Shown here piece after piece: positions 17,035 through 26,051 of a stretch of 64,000 nucleotides of DNA. Made by a program: the position numbers and the translations under genes. Below the pieces are notes generated by a model, which was not told the origin of the DNA, made no database searches, and worked only from the letters and a program-made list of their open reading frames with translations. The stretch is from positions 310,001-374,000 of the forward strand of contig CAVTIA010000014.1 in NCBI GenBank assembly GCA_963734635.1. Direction: 5' to 3'. The DNA comes from DATCJA01 sp963734635. Lineage in GTDB: Bacteria; Acidobacteriota; Vicinamibacteria; Vicinamibacterales; UBA2999. Within the stretch, counting starts at the first letter, position 1; every line of letters begins with the position of its first letter.

Positions 17035-17613
17035 ATGAGCGCCATCGACGCCGCTGATGTCATCGAACGATTCAAACGATCGGGTGCGCTTCTCGAAGGC
17101 CACTTCCGCCTGACGTCCGGCCTTCACAGCTCCGGCTATCTGCAGTGCGCGCTTGTGCTGCAGCATCCTCGCGAGGCCGAAGCGCTCGGGAAGGCGCTCG
17201 CCGCACACGTTCGCGACCTGCGAGCCGACGCTGTTCTCTCGCCTGCGCTTGGTGGCATCGTTATCGGACAGGAAGTGGGCCGGGTGCTCGGCGTCCGCGC
17301 GCTGTTCGCCGAGCGTCAGGAAGGGAAGCTTCACCTCCGACGCGGATTCAGCCTGGAACCCGGCGAGCGCGTTCTCGTGGTGGAAGACGTCGTCACCACG
17401 GGCCTGTCGACGAGAGAAACCATCGAAGTGGCGCGAGCCGCGGGCGCCGAGGTCGTCGGAGCCGCCGCCATTATCGACCGCAGTGGCGGTGAACAGGCCC
17501 TCGATGTGCCCTTCTACGCGCTTGCAACGGTGTCGCTGCCGACGTACGAGCCGGCCGAATGCCCCCAGTGTCTGACGGGCGAGCCGGTGATCAAACCGGG
17601 ATCGCGAGGCTGA
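17035..17613 (+). CDS. pyrE: Orotate phosphoribosyltransferase
   Basis: A 192-residue PyrE: GHFRLTSGLHSSGYLQCALV near the N-terminus is the orotate-site pattern, and VLVVEDVVTTGLSTRETIEV is the PRPP loop. It makes OMP from orotate and PRPP. It is separated from pyrBC by about 4 kb and from pyrF altogether. It heads a run of genes (truA, uppS, cdsA, dxr, rseP) on the same strand. Confidence 0.95.
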   Translation: MSAIDAADVIERFKRSGALLEGHFRLTSGLHSSGYLQCALVLQHPREAEALGKALAAHVRDLRADAVLSPALGGIVIGQEVGRVLGVRALFAERQEGKLHLRRGFSLEPGERVLVVEDVVTTGLSTRETIEVARAAGAEVVGAAAIIDRSGGEQALDVPFYALATVSLPTYEPAECPQCLTGEPVIKPGSRG

Positions 17614-17650
17614 ATACACAGCACTCCGTGGCTCCAGGTTCGGATTCGCG

Positions 17651-18430
17651 ATGGCTCGTACGCTGAAGATCACCCTGAGCTACGACGGAACTCGCTATGT
17701 GGGCTGGCAGCGGCAGGCGAGTGGGGAGTCCGTCCAGGGCCTTCTCGAGGAGGCGGTCGCACGCTTCGAGGGGAACGCGGTAAGCGCGCAGGGTGCCGGC
17801 CGGACCGACGCAGGAGTACACGCGCTCGGTCAGGTCGCCAGCGTGCAGGTGACCTGCGACCATCCGGTGGAGACCCTGGCTCGAGGTCTCAACGCGTGGC
17901 TTCCGTCCGACGTTCGCATCATCAAGGTTGAAGATACCGCTGAAGACTTTCATGCGCGGTTCAGCGCACGGTCGAAAACCTATCGTTATCTGCTCCGGAA
18001 TGCGCCTCGCGTGAGTCCATTCGAGCGGGCCTACGTCTGGCACGTGCCGGAGACGCTCGACGTTTCCGCCATGCAGACAGCTGCGAACGTGCTCGTCGGA
18101 ACGCATGATTTTTCTTCGTTCTGCAGTGCCGGAAGTCACGTCAGAGATGGCGTTCGGACCGTGTCGCGTTCAATCATTCATCACATCGAAGTCGACGTGG
18201 TGCCGTATGTCCCGACTCGGGAAGAGCGCACGCTGCTGGCATACGAAGTCAGCGCCAACGGGTTTCTGCGCCACATGGTCCGCGCGATTGTGGGGACGCT
18301 GGTTGAAATCGGACACGGCCGGCGATCGGCAGCCTCGATGGCGAAGCTCCTGGAGGTAGCCAGCCGCGCGCAGGCGGGTGCGACCGCGCCTCCGCACGGG
18401 CTGTTCCTCGTCGGCGTGGACTATGATTGA
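17651..18430 (+). CDS. truA: tRNA pseudouridine(38-40) synthase TruA
   Basis: A 259-residue TruA with the catalytic aspartate in GAGRTDAGVHALGQ (Asp53) and the family patterns YDGTRYVGWQRQ and SANGFLRHMVRAIVGTL. It modifies uridines in the anticodon arm. The uppS start codons overlap or follow its end closely. Confidence 0.96.
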   Translation: MARTLKITLSYDGTRYVGWQRQASGESVQGLLEEAVARFEGNAVSAQGAGRTDAGVHALGQVASVQVTCDHPVETLARGLNAWLPSDVRIIKVEDTAEDFHARFSARSKTYRYLLRNAPRVSPFERAYVWHVPETLDVSAMQTAANVLVGTHDFSSFCSAGSHVRDGVRTVSRSIIHHIEVDVVPYVPTREERTLLAYEVSANGFLRHMVRAIVGTLVEIGHGRRSAASMAKLLEVASRAQAGATAPPHGLFLVGVDYD

Positions 18431-18452
18431 TTGGAAATCGAGGTGCCCGCAC

Positions 18453-19244
18453 GTGTCGCTTGAGCAGCTGTTGGCATGGATCCCGACGGGGCATGCCGAC
18501 GAGGCGCTGGCCCGGCAGATCAGCTTCGAACGACTGCCAGCCCACGTCGCGATCATCATGGACGGCAATGGCCGCTGGGCCGCCCAACGGTCTCTGCCGC
18601 GGGTGGAGGGCCACCGGGCCGGCATCGATCCCGTCCGCGAGACAGTAGAAACGGGCGCGCGGCTTGGCCTCCGCGTGCTCACGCTCTATGCGTTCTCCAT
18701 CGAAAACTGGAAGCGTCCCGCCTCCGAGGTCAGCACGCTCATGTTGCTCCTCAAGCGGTATCTGCGGTCCGAGCTGGATACGCTGCTGCGAAACAACATC
18801 CGATTCCGGGTGATCGGTCGCATGGAAGATCTCGCGTCCGACGTGCAGAGCGAGCTGTGCGTCGCGATGGATCGAACGTCAGACGCCACCGGCATGCTGT
18901 TCAACATCGCGTTGAACTACGGCGGCCGCGCCGAAATCGTCGATGCGGCGCGGCGGGCCATCGCGTCGGGGATACGTCCGGAAGAACTCGATGAGGGTCG
19001 TTTCGCACAGCTCCTGTACACGGCCGGTCAGCCCGATCCGGACCTGCTCATCCGCACGAGCGGCGAGATGCGCGTCAGCAACTATCTGCTGTGGCAGATA
19101 GCCTACGCGGAGATCTACGTTACCGAAACGCTGTGGCCCGACTTCCGGCGCAGGCATCTGCTCGAGGCGATTCTGGCGTATCAGAAACGCGAACGGCGGT
19201 ACGGCGGCATCACATCGGCGCGAGCGGCGATCGGCGCGAAATGA
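18453..19244 (+). CDS. uppS: Undecaprenyl diphosphate synthase (isoprenyl transferase)
   Basis: A cis-prenyltransferase with HVAIIMDGNGRWAAQR (catalytic Asp about 37), LYAFSIENWKRP and DLLIRTSGEMRVSNYLLWQ. It makes the C55 lipid carrier for cell-wall synthesis. I chose GTG at 18453, preceded by GAGGTG, giving 263 residues; an ATG at 18423 overlapping the truA stop would add ten. The stop overlaps the cdsA start (ATGA). Confidence 0.95.
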   Translation: MSLEQLLAWIPTGHADEALARQISFERLPAHVAIIMDGNGRWAAQRSLPRVEGHRAGIDPVRETVETGARLGLRVLTLYAFSIENWKRPASEVSTLMLLLKRYLRSELDTLLRNNIRFRVIGRMEDLASDVQSELCVAMDRTSDATGMLFNIALNYGGRAEIVDAARRAIASGIRPEELDEGRFAQLLYTAGQPDPDLLIRTSGEMRVSNYLLWQIAYAEIYVTETLWPDFRRRHLLEAILAYQKRERRYGGITSARAAIGAK

Positions 19245-20011
19245 CGCGACTCCTCAGCGGGGTCGCACTCGGTGCCGCTACTCTTGCGGCCATCCTGCTC
19301 CTTCCACCAGTCGGGCTTCGCGTCCTCGCGTGTCTGGTTGCCGCTCTCGCGTCCCGCGAATACCTCGGAGTGCTGCACCAGGACGGGAAGCCGCCGCACC
19401 TCGCTCCACTGCTGGTTCTCGTTGTCGCGACATGCTGGTGGATGTCGGACGTTACTCCCGGCCCGTTGCTCGCGGTGTTGCTGCTTGGCCTGGGCTGGCT
19501 TGCCGTCGAAGTGGTGTTTCTCGGGCTGACCGTGGATCGTGCGGCCGCGCGCGTCCTCGCGCAGTGGTATGTCGGAATGCCGCTCGGGATGCTGGCAGCA
19601 ATCGAGAGCATGGCCGGCCGGATGGGACCGCTGCTGCTGATTGCCACGATAGCGGTCAGCGACTCAGCGCAGTTCTATACGGGCCGCCTGTTCGGCCGGC
19701 GATTGCTGGCGCCGGCGATCAGTCCGAAGAAAACCGTGGAAGGCGCCGTCGGTGGACTCGTGCTGGCTACCCTGTTTGTCGCATTGGCCGGGCCGGCGCT
19801 GCTTCCTGGAGCGGGCCGCCTGTCGCTCGCGCTGTTGGGTGTGATCATGGTCGTACTCGGTATCGTCGGCGACCTCTTTGAATCGCGGCTCAAGCGTATC
19901 GCTGGCGTGAAGGATAGTTCCGTGATCATTCCGGGACACGGCGGGATCCTCGATCGAATCGATGCGCTGCTGTTTGCCACCCCCGCGTTTTACTTGTACC
20001 TGCAGGCCTGA
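19241..20011 (+). CDS. cdsA: Phosphatidate cytidylyltransferase
   Basis: A 256-residue, very hydrophobic protein with seven or eight membrane segments and the family signature near the C-terminus: SDSAQFYTGRLFGR, SPKKTVEGAVGG, then KDSSVIIPGHGGILDRIDAL. It makes CDP-diacylglycerol for phospholipid synthesis. It sits between uppS and dxr, the common bacterial order, overlapping uppS by four bases. Confidence 0.95.
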   Translation: MTRLLSGVALGAATLAAILLLPPVGLRVLACLVAALASREYLGVLHQDGKPPHLAPLLVLVVATCWWMSDVTPGPLLAVLLLGLGWLAVEVVFLGLTVDRAAARVLAQWYVGMPLGMLAAIESMAGRMGPLLLIATIAVSDSAQFYTGRLFGRRLLAPAISPKKTVEGAVGGLVLATLFVALAGPALLPGAGRLSLALLGVIMVVLGIVGDLFESRLKRIAGVKDSSVIIPGHGGILDRIDALLFATPAFYLYLQA

Positions 20012-20013
20012 TC

Positions 20014-21177
20014 GTGAAGCACGTCGCCATTCTCGGCTCGACCGGGTCGATCGGGCGCAGCGCGCTTGCCGTGGTCGATGCCCATCCGCAGCGGCTCAAG
20101 GTCGTGTCGCTCGCAGCGGGCGACAACGCAGCGCTCCTCGCAGAGCAGATCGCGCGTTACCGTCCCGCTGTAGCAGCCATGGCAACCGGACAGGGGATAG
20201 ACAAGCTCCGGTTGCTGTGTGGCACACCGCCGCCTGCGACGCTTGACGCCGGGCCGGACGGGCTTGTTGCGGTGGCTACGCACCCGGCCGTCGACATCGT
20301 CATCTGCGCGTCTGCGGGTACCGCTGGCCTCGAAGCGGTGCTCGCGGCCATTGAGGCCGGCAAGACAATCGCACTCGCCAACAAGGAAGTGCTGGTCATG
20401 GCGGGTCGACTTGTCACTGATGCTGCGCGCAAGCGCGGCGTGGCGATTCTGCCGATCGACAGCGAGCACAACGCTATTCATCAGTGCCTGCACGGGCGCT
20501 CGCGCGAGGAAATCCGACGCCTCATTCTCACGGCTTCCGGAGGCCCGTTTCGCAATCATCGGACGCTCGAACACGTCGATCCGGAAGCCGCTTTGCAGCA
20601 CCCGACGTGGCAGATGGGGAAGAAGATCACAATTGACTCGGCAACATTGATGAACAAGGGGCTCGAGGTCATCGAGGCGCACTGGCTGTTCGGCGTGACC
20701 GCCGATCAAATCGACGTCGTCATCCATCCCCAGTCGATCGTCCATTCGATGGTCGAGCTGCGCGATGGATCGGTTATCGCCCAACTGGGGGTGACCGATA
20801 TGCGGCTGCCGATCCAGTACGCATGCTCGTATCCGGAACGATGGGACGCCCCTTTGCCGTCGCTCGATCTCACGCGCGTCGGCCCGCTCGAGTTCCAGCC
20901 TCCGTCGCCGAGCCGGTTCCCGTGCCTGGATCTTGCTTACCGGGCGCTTCGGGCGGAGGCAACCGTCCCTGTGGTTCTCAATGCTGCAAATGAAGTCGCG
21001 GTCGAGGCTTTTTTGGAGCGAAAGCTCGGCTTTACGGGGATTCCCCGGGTGATCGAGAAGACCATGAACGCACACAGCAAGGAGGACGTGTCGTCGCTAC
21101 AGGTTGTGCAGCGGGTGGACCGGTGGGCCCGCGAATGCGCCCGCGACGCGGCGCGGGAGCTGAACACCGTCTCGTAA
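20014..21177 (+). CDS. dxr: 1-deoxy-D-xylulose 5-phosphate reductoisomerase
   Basis: A 387-residue DXR of the MEP isoprenoid pathway: NADPH loop AILGSTGSIGRSALAVV (5-21), ALANKEVLVMAG, metal site ILPIDSEHNAIHQCL, and TIDSATLMNKGLEVIEAHWL. The start is GTG two bases after the cdsA stop. Together with uppS it supplies the isoprenoid carrier. Confidence 0.97.
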   Translation: MKHVAILGSTGSIGRSALAVVDAHPQRLKVVSLAAGDNAALLAEQIARYRPAVAAMATGQGIDKLRLLCGTPPPATLDAGPDGLVAVATHPAVDIVICASAGTAGLEAVLAAIEAGKTIALANKEVLVMAGRLVTDAARKRGVAILPIDSEHNAIHQCLHGRSREEIRRLILTASGGPFRNHRTLEHVDPEAALQHPTWQMGKKITIDSATLMNKGLEVIEAHWLFGVTADQIDVVIHPQSIVHSMVELRDGSVIAQLGVTDMRLPIQYACSYPERWDAPLPSLDLTRVGPLEFQPPSPSRFPCLDLAYRALRAEATVPVVLNAANEVAVEAFLERKLGFTGIPRVIEKTMNAHSKEDVSSLQVVQRVDRWARECARDAARELNTVS

Positions 21178-21247
21178 GTTGGCCGTCAAAAGTGAAACGC
21201 CCAGCCTACGCCAAGCGTCAACGGCCATACGCGTTAGAATTGACACA

Positions 21248-22567
21248 GTGAACACGATAGTCGCATTCCTGTTCGTCCTTGGCGTGCTCGTCTTCGTTCA
21301 CGAGCTCGGTCATTTCCTGGCCGCGCGCCGACTCGGCGTTCGCGTGCTGACATTCTCGCTGGGCTTCGGTCCGAAGCTGCTGAAGACCAAGCGCGGCGAT
21401 ACCGAGTACTGCCTGAGCGCAATACCGCTGGGCGGCTACGTCAAGATGGCGGGCGAAAACCCCGACGACGCCCTCTCTGGTCGGCCCGACGAATTCCTGT
21501 CACGAACGAAGTGGGAGCGGTTCCAGATTTTGATCATGGGACCGGTCATGAACATCCTCCTCGCCATTGTCGTCATGGCGGTTGTACTCGCGCAGGGGGC
21601 CGAGGTGCCGGTCTACCAGGATCAGCCACCGATCGTCGGCGCGGTGACTCCCGGGTCGAGCGCAGACGCTGCGGGCATTGTTCCCGGAGATCGGATCCTG
21701 TCGATCGCGGGGGAGAGCGTGGAGACCTGGGAGGATCTGTTCATCGCCGTCGGCACACGCGCTAACAGAGACGTCTCACTCGCATTCATGCGTGATGGTC
21801 AGACGCGCCTGGTTACAGTCCATCCCGAGTCTCAGGACCGGTTCGAGGTGGGCACTATCGGAGTCCTGCCCAACAGCAATCCAATCGTTTCATCAGTGAT
21901 AGCCGGGGAGCCGGCGGAGAAGGCGGGGCTGAAGGACGGCGACATCGTACTGGCGGTGAACGGCGAGCGCATGGCGACGAGGAGTCAGCTCATCGAGGCG
22001 ATCTCGCGCAACGGTGGACGTGAGATCGAGTTGACGATCAAGCGGGGCGACCAGCAGCTTCCGGTTCGGGCGACGCCCGAGCAGCGGGGCGACAGGGGCA
22101 TGCTGGGCGTGTACGTCACCGAACCGACCCGGCACGTGGACCCCACCGCGCTCGAAGCCATTCAGATGAGCCTCGAGAAGAACATCGAGTTCAGCGGCCT
22201 GATCTTTCGCACTCTCGGCGGTCTGTTCGTCGGTGAGACGTCACCGCGGCAGTTGATGGGGCCGGTGGCAATAGCGCAGCTCTCGGGCGAATCCGCGGAG
22301 GCTGGCTGGATGGCGCTTTTCACCCTGATGGCCTCGATCAGCCTCAATCTCGGGCTGCTCAATCTGCTGCCGATTCCGGTTCTCGACGGCGGTCACATTC
22401 TCATCATGGCGGTCGAGGGGATTACGCGCAGGGATTTCAGCCTGCCGGTGAAGGAGAAGATGCTCCTGGCCGGATTTGTCCTGCTCATGATGCTGATGGT
22501 CACCGTCATCTACAACGATCTCACGCGAATCAGCTGGATTGAGCGGCTGATGCCTTGGAGAAACTGA
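21248..22567 (+). CDS. rseP: RseP-type site-2 zinc metalloprotease
   Basis: A 439-residue membrane protease. The zinc motif HELGH is at residues 18-22 in the first membrane helix; two PDZ domains occupy the middle (one centred on GIVPGDRILSIAGESVETW, one on AGLKDGDIVLAVNGERM); the second active-site motif NLLPIPVLDGGH is near the C-terminus. The family cuts anti-sigma factors and leftover signal peptides in the membrane. The start is GTG at 21248; the 70 bp upstream show no gene but hold a short GGCCGT...ACGGCC inverted repeat. Confidence 0.95.
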   Translation: MNTIVAFLFVLGVLVFVHELGHFLAARRLGVRVLTFSLGFGPKLLKTKRGDTEYCLSAIPLGGYVKMAGENPDDALSGRPDEFLSRTKWERFQILIMGPVMNILLAIVVMAVVLAQGAEVPVYQDQPPIVGAVTPGSSADAAGIVPGDRILSIAGESVETWEDLFIAVGTRANRDVSLAFMRDGQTRLVTVHPESQDRFEVGTIGVLPNSNPIVSSVIAGEPAEKAGLKDGDIVLAVNGERMATRSQLIEAISRNGGREIELTIKRGDQQLPVRATPEQRGDRGMLGVYVTEPTRHVDPTALEAIQMSLEKNIEFSGLIFRTLGGLFVGETSPRQLMGPVAIAQLSGESAEAGWMALFTLMASISLNLGLLNLLPIPVLDGGHILIMAVEGITRRDFSLPVKEKMLLAGFVLLMMLMVTVIYNDLTRISWIERLMPWRN

Positions 22568-22673
22568 CGCCAGGGCGGCGGCGCCGGCCACGCCCGTGGC
22601 CCATCAATTGCACCCGACCAGAGGCGGTATCCGGACGTCTCTACTGAGTGACACACGAGAGGGGGAAGTTCGC

Positions 22674-23597
22674 ATGCGTTGCATACGTCGGGCCGCGCTG
22701 ACGGCTCTTATCACGATCGGCCTGGCCGCGTCGGCGGCTGCGCAGGGGAACGTGACCCAGGCCGACATTCAGCGTCTACAGGACAACGTCTATCAGGCAG
22801 GCACGGACGTAACTCAGGCGCGCACGCGCGACGCCGCGCGCGCCAATCAGCTCCAGGCGGAGCTCGACGACCTTCGCGACGAAGTCATTTATCTCAAAGT
22901 GAAGCTGCGCAAGGAAGGTTCGCTCGTCCGCAGCGAGTACGCTGATGTTCGCGACCGTGTCGAGAATCTTCGCACCCGTGCTCGCGGCGACGCGACCAAC
23001 GCGTCTACGCCGCCTGCGCCAGCCCCGGCTGCGGCGCCCCAGGCTCCTCGCACCACCACCAACACTCCGGCCGCCACGCCGGCCGCTGGCACTGCGCAGA
23101 TTCCAGTGGGGACTGAACTCGACGTGCGAGTTGGGACGCGACTGAATTCCGGAACCGCAGCGGTCGAAGATCGCTTCGAAGCCACGACGCTCGTGGACTT
23201 CAATAGCGGCGGTCGAACGCTCGTGCCTGCCGGGTCAGTGATGCGTGGAGTGGTGACGAGTGTCGAGCCCGCAACCCGTACGAACCGTACGGCGCGAATG
23301 ACGCTCAGCTTCGACCAGCTCACGGTGAACGGCCGAGCTTACCCGATGCGCGGCACGGTGACGCAGGCGATCGAAGGCGAAGGCATCAAGGGCGAAACGG
23401 CGCGCATTGGTACAGGCGCGGGTGTCGGCGCGATTATCGGCGGTATCCTTGGCGGCTTCAAAGGCGCGCTCGCGGGAATTCTGATCGGGGCCGGTGGCAC
23501 CCTTGCCGCGACTGAAGGCAAGGAGGTCGATCTGCCGGCGGGATCCGTGCTGCGCGTACGGGTCGATCAGCCGGTCCAGATAAACACTTCCAAGTAA
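22674..23597 (+). CDS. Exported protein with coiled coil, beta domain and glycine zipper
   Basis: A 307-residue protein with AGAGGGGGAAG before its ATG and a signal peptide ending ASAAAQ. After a helical region (about 25-110, rich in Gln, Asp and Arg) comes a Pro/Ala/Thr linker, then a beta-rich domain (IPVGTELDVRVGTRLNS, GRTLVPAGSVMRGVVTSVE), then a glycine-zipper segment (GAGVGAIIGGILGGFKGALA). It may sit at the outer membrane. I do not recognise a specific function. Confidence 0.75.
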   Translation: MRCIRRAALTALITIGLAASAAAQGNVTQADIQRLQDNVYQAGTDVTQARTRDAARANQLQAELDDLRDEVIYLKVKLRKEGSLVRSEYADVRDRVENLRTRARGDATNASTPPAPAPAAAPQAPRTTTNTPAATPAAGTAQIPVGTELDVRVGTRLNSGTAAVEDRFEATTLVDFNSGGRTLVPAGSVMRGVVTSVEPATRTNRTARMTLSFDQLTVNGRAYPMRGTVTQAIEGEGIKGETARIGTGAGVGAIIGGILGGFKGALAGILIGAGGTLAATEGKEVDLPAGSVLRVRVDQPVQINTSK

Positions 23598-23653
23598 CCA
23601 CGAACGGCGCGCGCCAAAGAGATACGGCCAACCAGCCAAGGGGCATTCACCGG

Positions 23654-23676
23654 GATATCAAGGGCGGGCCCTTGGC
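23654..23676. terminator. Hairpin repeat after hemL, inverted copy at 26002
   Basis: The core CAAGGGCGGGCCCTTG forms a stem just after the hemL stop on the minus strand. Together with GATATC at one edge, the 23 bp is the reverse complement of 26002-26024 with a single mismatch. Probable terminator. Confidence 0.55.
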
Positions 23677-23680
23677 AGGT

Positions 23681-24976
23681 TCAGATCTGCCGCGCGACGT
23701 CCTTCATGGCGCGTCGCGCGGCGTCAATTGTCCGCCGCACATGTGCGTCGGTATGCGCCGCTGACAGAAACCACGCTTCGAACTGCGACGGCGGCGGATA
23801 GATGCCTCGCTCCAGCATTCCCCTGAAGAACGCAGCGTACGCCATCGTATTGGCCGCCAGCGCGGAGTCATAGTCGCGTACCGGTGAGGCGGTAAAGAAC
23901 GGCGTCAGCACTGATCCGAACGCGTTGATCTGCAGCGACACGCGAGCGGCGCGCGCCGCATCGGCCATGCCGGCCGCGAGAGCCGATGTGCGGCGCGCCA
24001 GGTCTCTGTACAAGCCCGGAGGCAGTCGCTTGAGGGCCCAGAGGCCGGCCGTCATGGCGACGGGATTCCCCGACAGCGTGCCTGCCTGATACACGGGGCC
24101 AGCGGGCGCCACCATGTTCATGATGTCGGTCCGTCCGCCGTATGCGCCGACAGGGAATCCTCCTCCGATGATCTTTCCGAGGCACGTGAGGTCTGGCGTT
24201 ATCCCGAAGATGGCCTGTGCTCCTCCTGCGGAGGCTCGGAAACCCGAGATCACCTCGTCGAAGATGAGCACCGCACCGTGGCGGGTCGACAGCTCCCGAA
24301 GGCCCGGCAGGAAGCCATCGGACGGCGGTACTACGCCCATGTTGCCGGCTATTGGCTCCACGACGATCGCCGCGATGTTCGGACCGTGCGCCTCGCAGAG
24401 GGCCTCGACCGATGCGAGATCGTTGTAGCCACCCAGCAACGTGTCCGACGCGGAAGAGCGAGTCACGCCGGGACTGGTCGGCACGCCGAGGGTCGTCGCC
24501 CCGGAGCCGGCTTTGACGAGGAAAGCGTCGCCGTGGCCGTGATAGCAGCCCGCGAACTTGATGATCTTGTCGCGCCCGGTAAACGCGCGCGCGACGCGGA
24601 CGGCGCTCATCGTCGCTTCGGTTCCGGAGCTGACGAATCGAACGCGCTCCATCGATGGCACAAGCGCGCGCACGCGTTCGCCCAGCTCGTGCTCGAGCGC
24701 CGTAGGTGCGCCGAAACTGGTACCGTGTCGTGCAGCGGAGGCAACCGCTCGCACCAGACCTCGCGGTGCGTGGCCATGAATCAGTGGGCCCCACGACATG
24801 ACATAGTCGATGAAGCGATTGCCGTCGACGTCCTCCATGACCGCACCCGACGCACGCCGAATGAAGAGCGGTGCGCCGCCTACTGCCTGGAACGCCCGTA
24901 CGGGGCTGTTTACGCCGCCGGGCAGGACTTGGCTGGCTCGCAGGAAGAGCTGCTTGCTACGCGCAGTTTTTTTCAT
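23681..24976 (-). CDS. hemL: Glutamate-1-semialdehyde 2,1-aminomutase
   Basis: A 431-residue PLP enzyme that makes 5-aminolevulinate. Signatures: PGGVNSPVRAFQAVGG near the N-terminus, FVSSGTEATMSAVRVARA, and the PLP-lysine region FDEVISGFRAS then CLGKIIGGGFPVGAYGG. The start overlaps the hemB stop by three bases. It is the last gene of the minus-strand heme cluster. Confidence 0.96.
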   Translation of the reverse strand: MKKTARSKQLFLRASQVLPGGVNSPVRAFQAVGGAPLFIRRASGAVMEDVDGNRFIDYVMSWGPLIHGHAPRGLVRAVASAARHGTSFGAPTALEHELGERVRALVPSMERVRFVSSGTEATMSAVRVARAFTGRDKIIKFAGCYHGHGDAFLVKAGSGATTLGVPTSPGVTRSSASDTLLGGYNDLASVEALCEAHGPNIAAIVVEPIAGNMGVVPPSDGFLPGLRELSTRHGAVLIFDEVISGFRASAGGAQAIFGITPDLTCLGKIIGGGFPVGAYGGRTDIMNMVAPAGPVYQAGTLSGNPVAMTAGLWALKRLPPGLYRDLARRTSALAAGMADAARAARVSLQINAFGSVLTPFFTASPVRDYDSALAANTMAYAAFFRGMLERGIYPPPSQFEAWFLSAAHTDAHVRRTIDAARRAMKDVARQI

Positions 24977-25971
24977 GACATGCGTAACATCCGCGCCGCC
25001 TCTCGCGCGTAATAGGTCACGATGATGTCCGCGCCGGCGCGTCGGATCGCCGTGAGCGCTTCCATCATGGCGCGGGTCTCGTCGATCCAGCCGTTCGCGG
25101 CCGCAGCCTTCAGCATCGCGTATTCGCCGCTGACGAAATAAGCAGCAGTCGGCTGATTGAAGCGCTCCTTGACCTTTGCGATGACGTCCAGATAGGTGAG
25201 CGCGGGCTTCACCATGACGATATCGGCGCCTTCGGACAGGTCGGCCTCCACTTCGCGCAACGCTTCATCGACGTTTGCGGGGTCCATCTGATGGCTTCGC
25301 CGGTCACCAAACTGGGGCGCGGAATCGGCGGCATCACGAAACGGCCCGTAGAACGCCGAGCAGTACTTCGCCGCATACGAGATGATGCCGGTCTGCTCGA
25401 AGCCGCGCTCGTCGAGCGCCTGACGTATAGCTCCGATACGGCCGTCCATCATGTCCGACGGCGCAACGAAGTGTGCGCCAGCGACGGCGTGCGACAGCGC
25501 AACCTGCACCAGGTGGGCGACGGTCATGTCGTTGGCGACCTCGTCTCCGTCCAGGATCCCGCAATGACCGTGCGATGTGTACTCGCACAGGCACACGTCC
25601 GTGACGATGACAAGGTCGTGAACGGCGCGCCTCATTTCGCGCACTGCGGCCTGCACCGGTCCTTCGGGATCGGAGGCCGTCGAGCCCGTCGCATCCTTGT
25701 TGCCCGGGATGCCGAAGAGCAGCACTCCAAGAATGCCGTCGTGTCTGGCTGCTGCCGCTTCCTGTACTGCCTCGTCCACCGACAGCTGGTACACGCCCGG
25801 CATCGATGGAACCTCGCGACGGATGCCCTTCCCTTCGCAGACGAAAAGGGGATACATGAAGCATTCCGGCGTCAGGTGCGTTTCGCGCACCAGACTGCGG
25901 ATCGCTTCGGTCCGCCGCAGCCGCCGAGGCCGGCGAGCAAGGATCAGTCGGGACGCAGTTTTTACAGCCAT
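24973..25971 (-). CDS. hemB: Porphobilinogen synthase (delta-aminolevulinate dehydratase)
   Basis: A 332-residue HemB. Schiff-base lysines are in SYAAKYCSAFYGPFRD and IVMVKPALTYLDV; the cysteine-rich loop DVCLCEYTSHGHCG marks the zinc-dependent type. I start at ATG 25971; a GTG at 25992 would add seven residues. It overlaps hemL and follows the cobA-hemD fusion, with a repeat hairpin in the 80-bp gap. Confidence 0.96.
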   Translation of the reverse strand: MAVKTASRLILARRPRRLRRTEAIRSLVRETHLTPECFMYPLFVCEGKGIRREVPSMPGVYQLSVDEAVQEAAAARHDGILGVLLFGIPGNKDATGSTASDPEGPVQAAVREMRRAVHDLVIVTDVCLCEYTSHGHCGILDGDEVANDMTVAHLVQVALSHAVAGAHFVAPSDMMDGRIGAIRQALDERGFEQTGIISYAAKYCSAFYGPFRDAADSAPQFGDRRSHQMDPANVDEALREVEADLSEGADIVMVKPALTYLDVIAKVKERFNQPTAAYFVSGEYAMLKAAAANGWIDETRAMMEALTAIRRAGADIIVTYYAREAARMLRMS

Positions 25972-26001
25972 ATAGGGGGGATCTTGCCACACACGGAACT
26001 A

Positions 26002-26024
26002 GCCAAGGGCGCGCCCTTGATATC
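26002..26024. terminator. Hairpin repeat between cobA-hemD and hemB
   Basis: The palindrome AAGGGCGCGCCCTT followed by GATATC lies in the hemD-hemB gap. It is the near-exact inverted copy of 23654-23676, so the two bracket hemB-hemL. It could end or attenuate transcription after hemD. Confidence 0.5.
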
Positions 26025-26051
26025 CGATGAGGAGTGTCCTTACATAACGGT

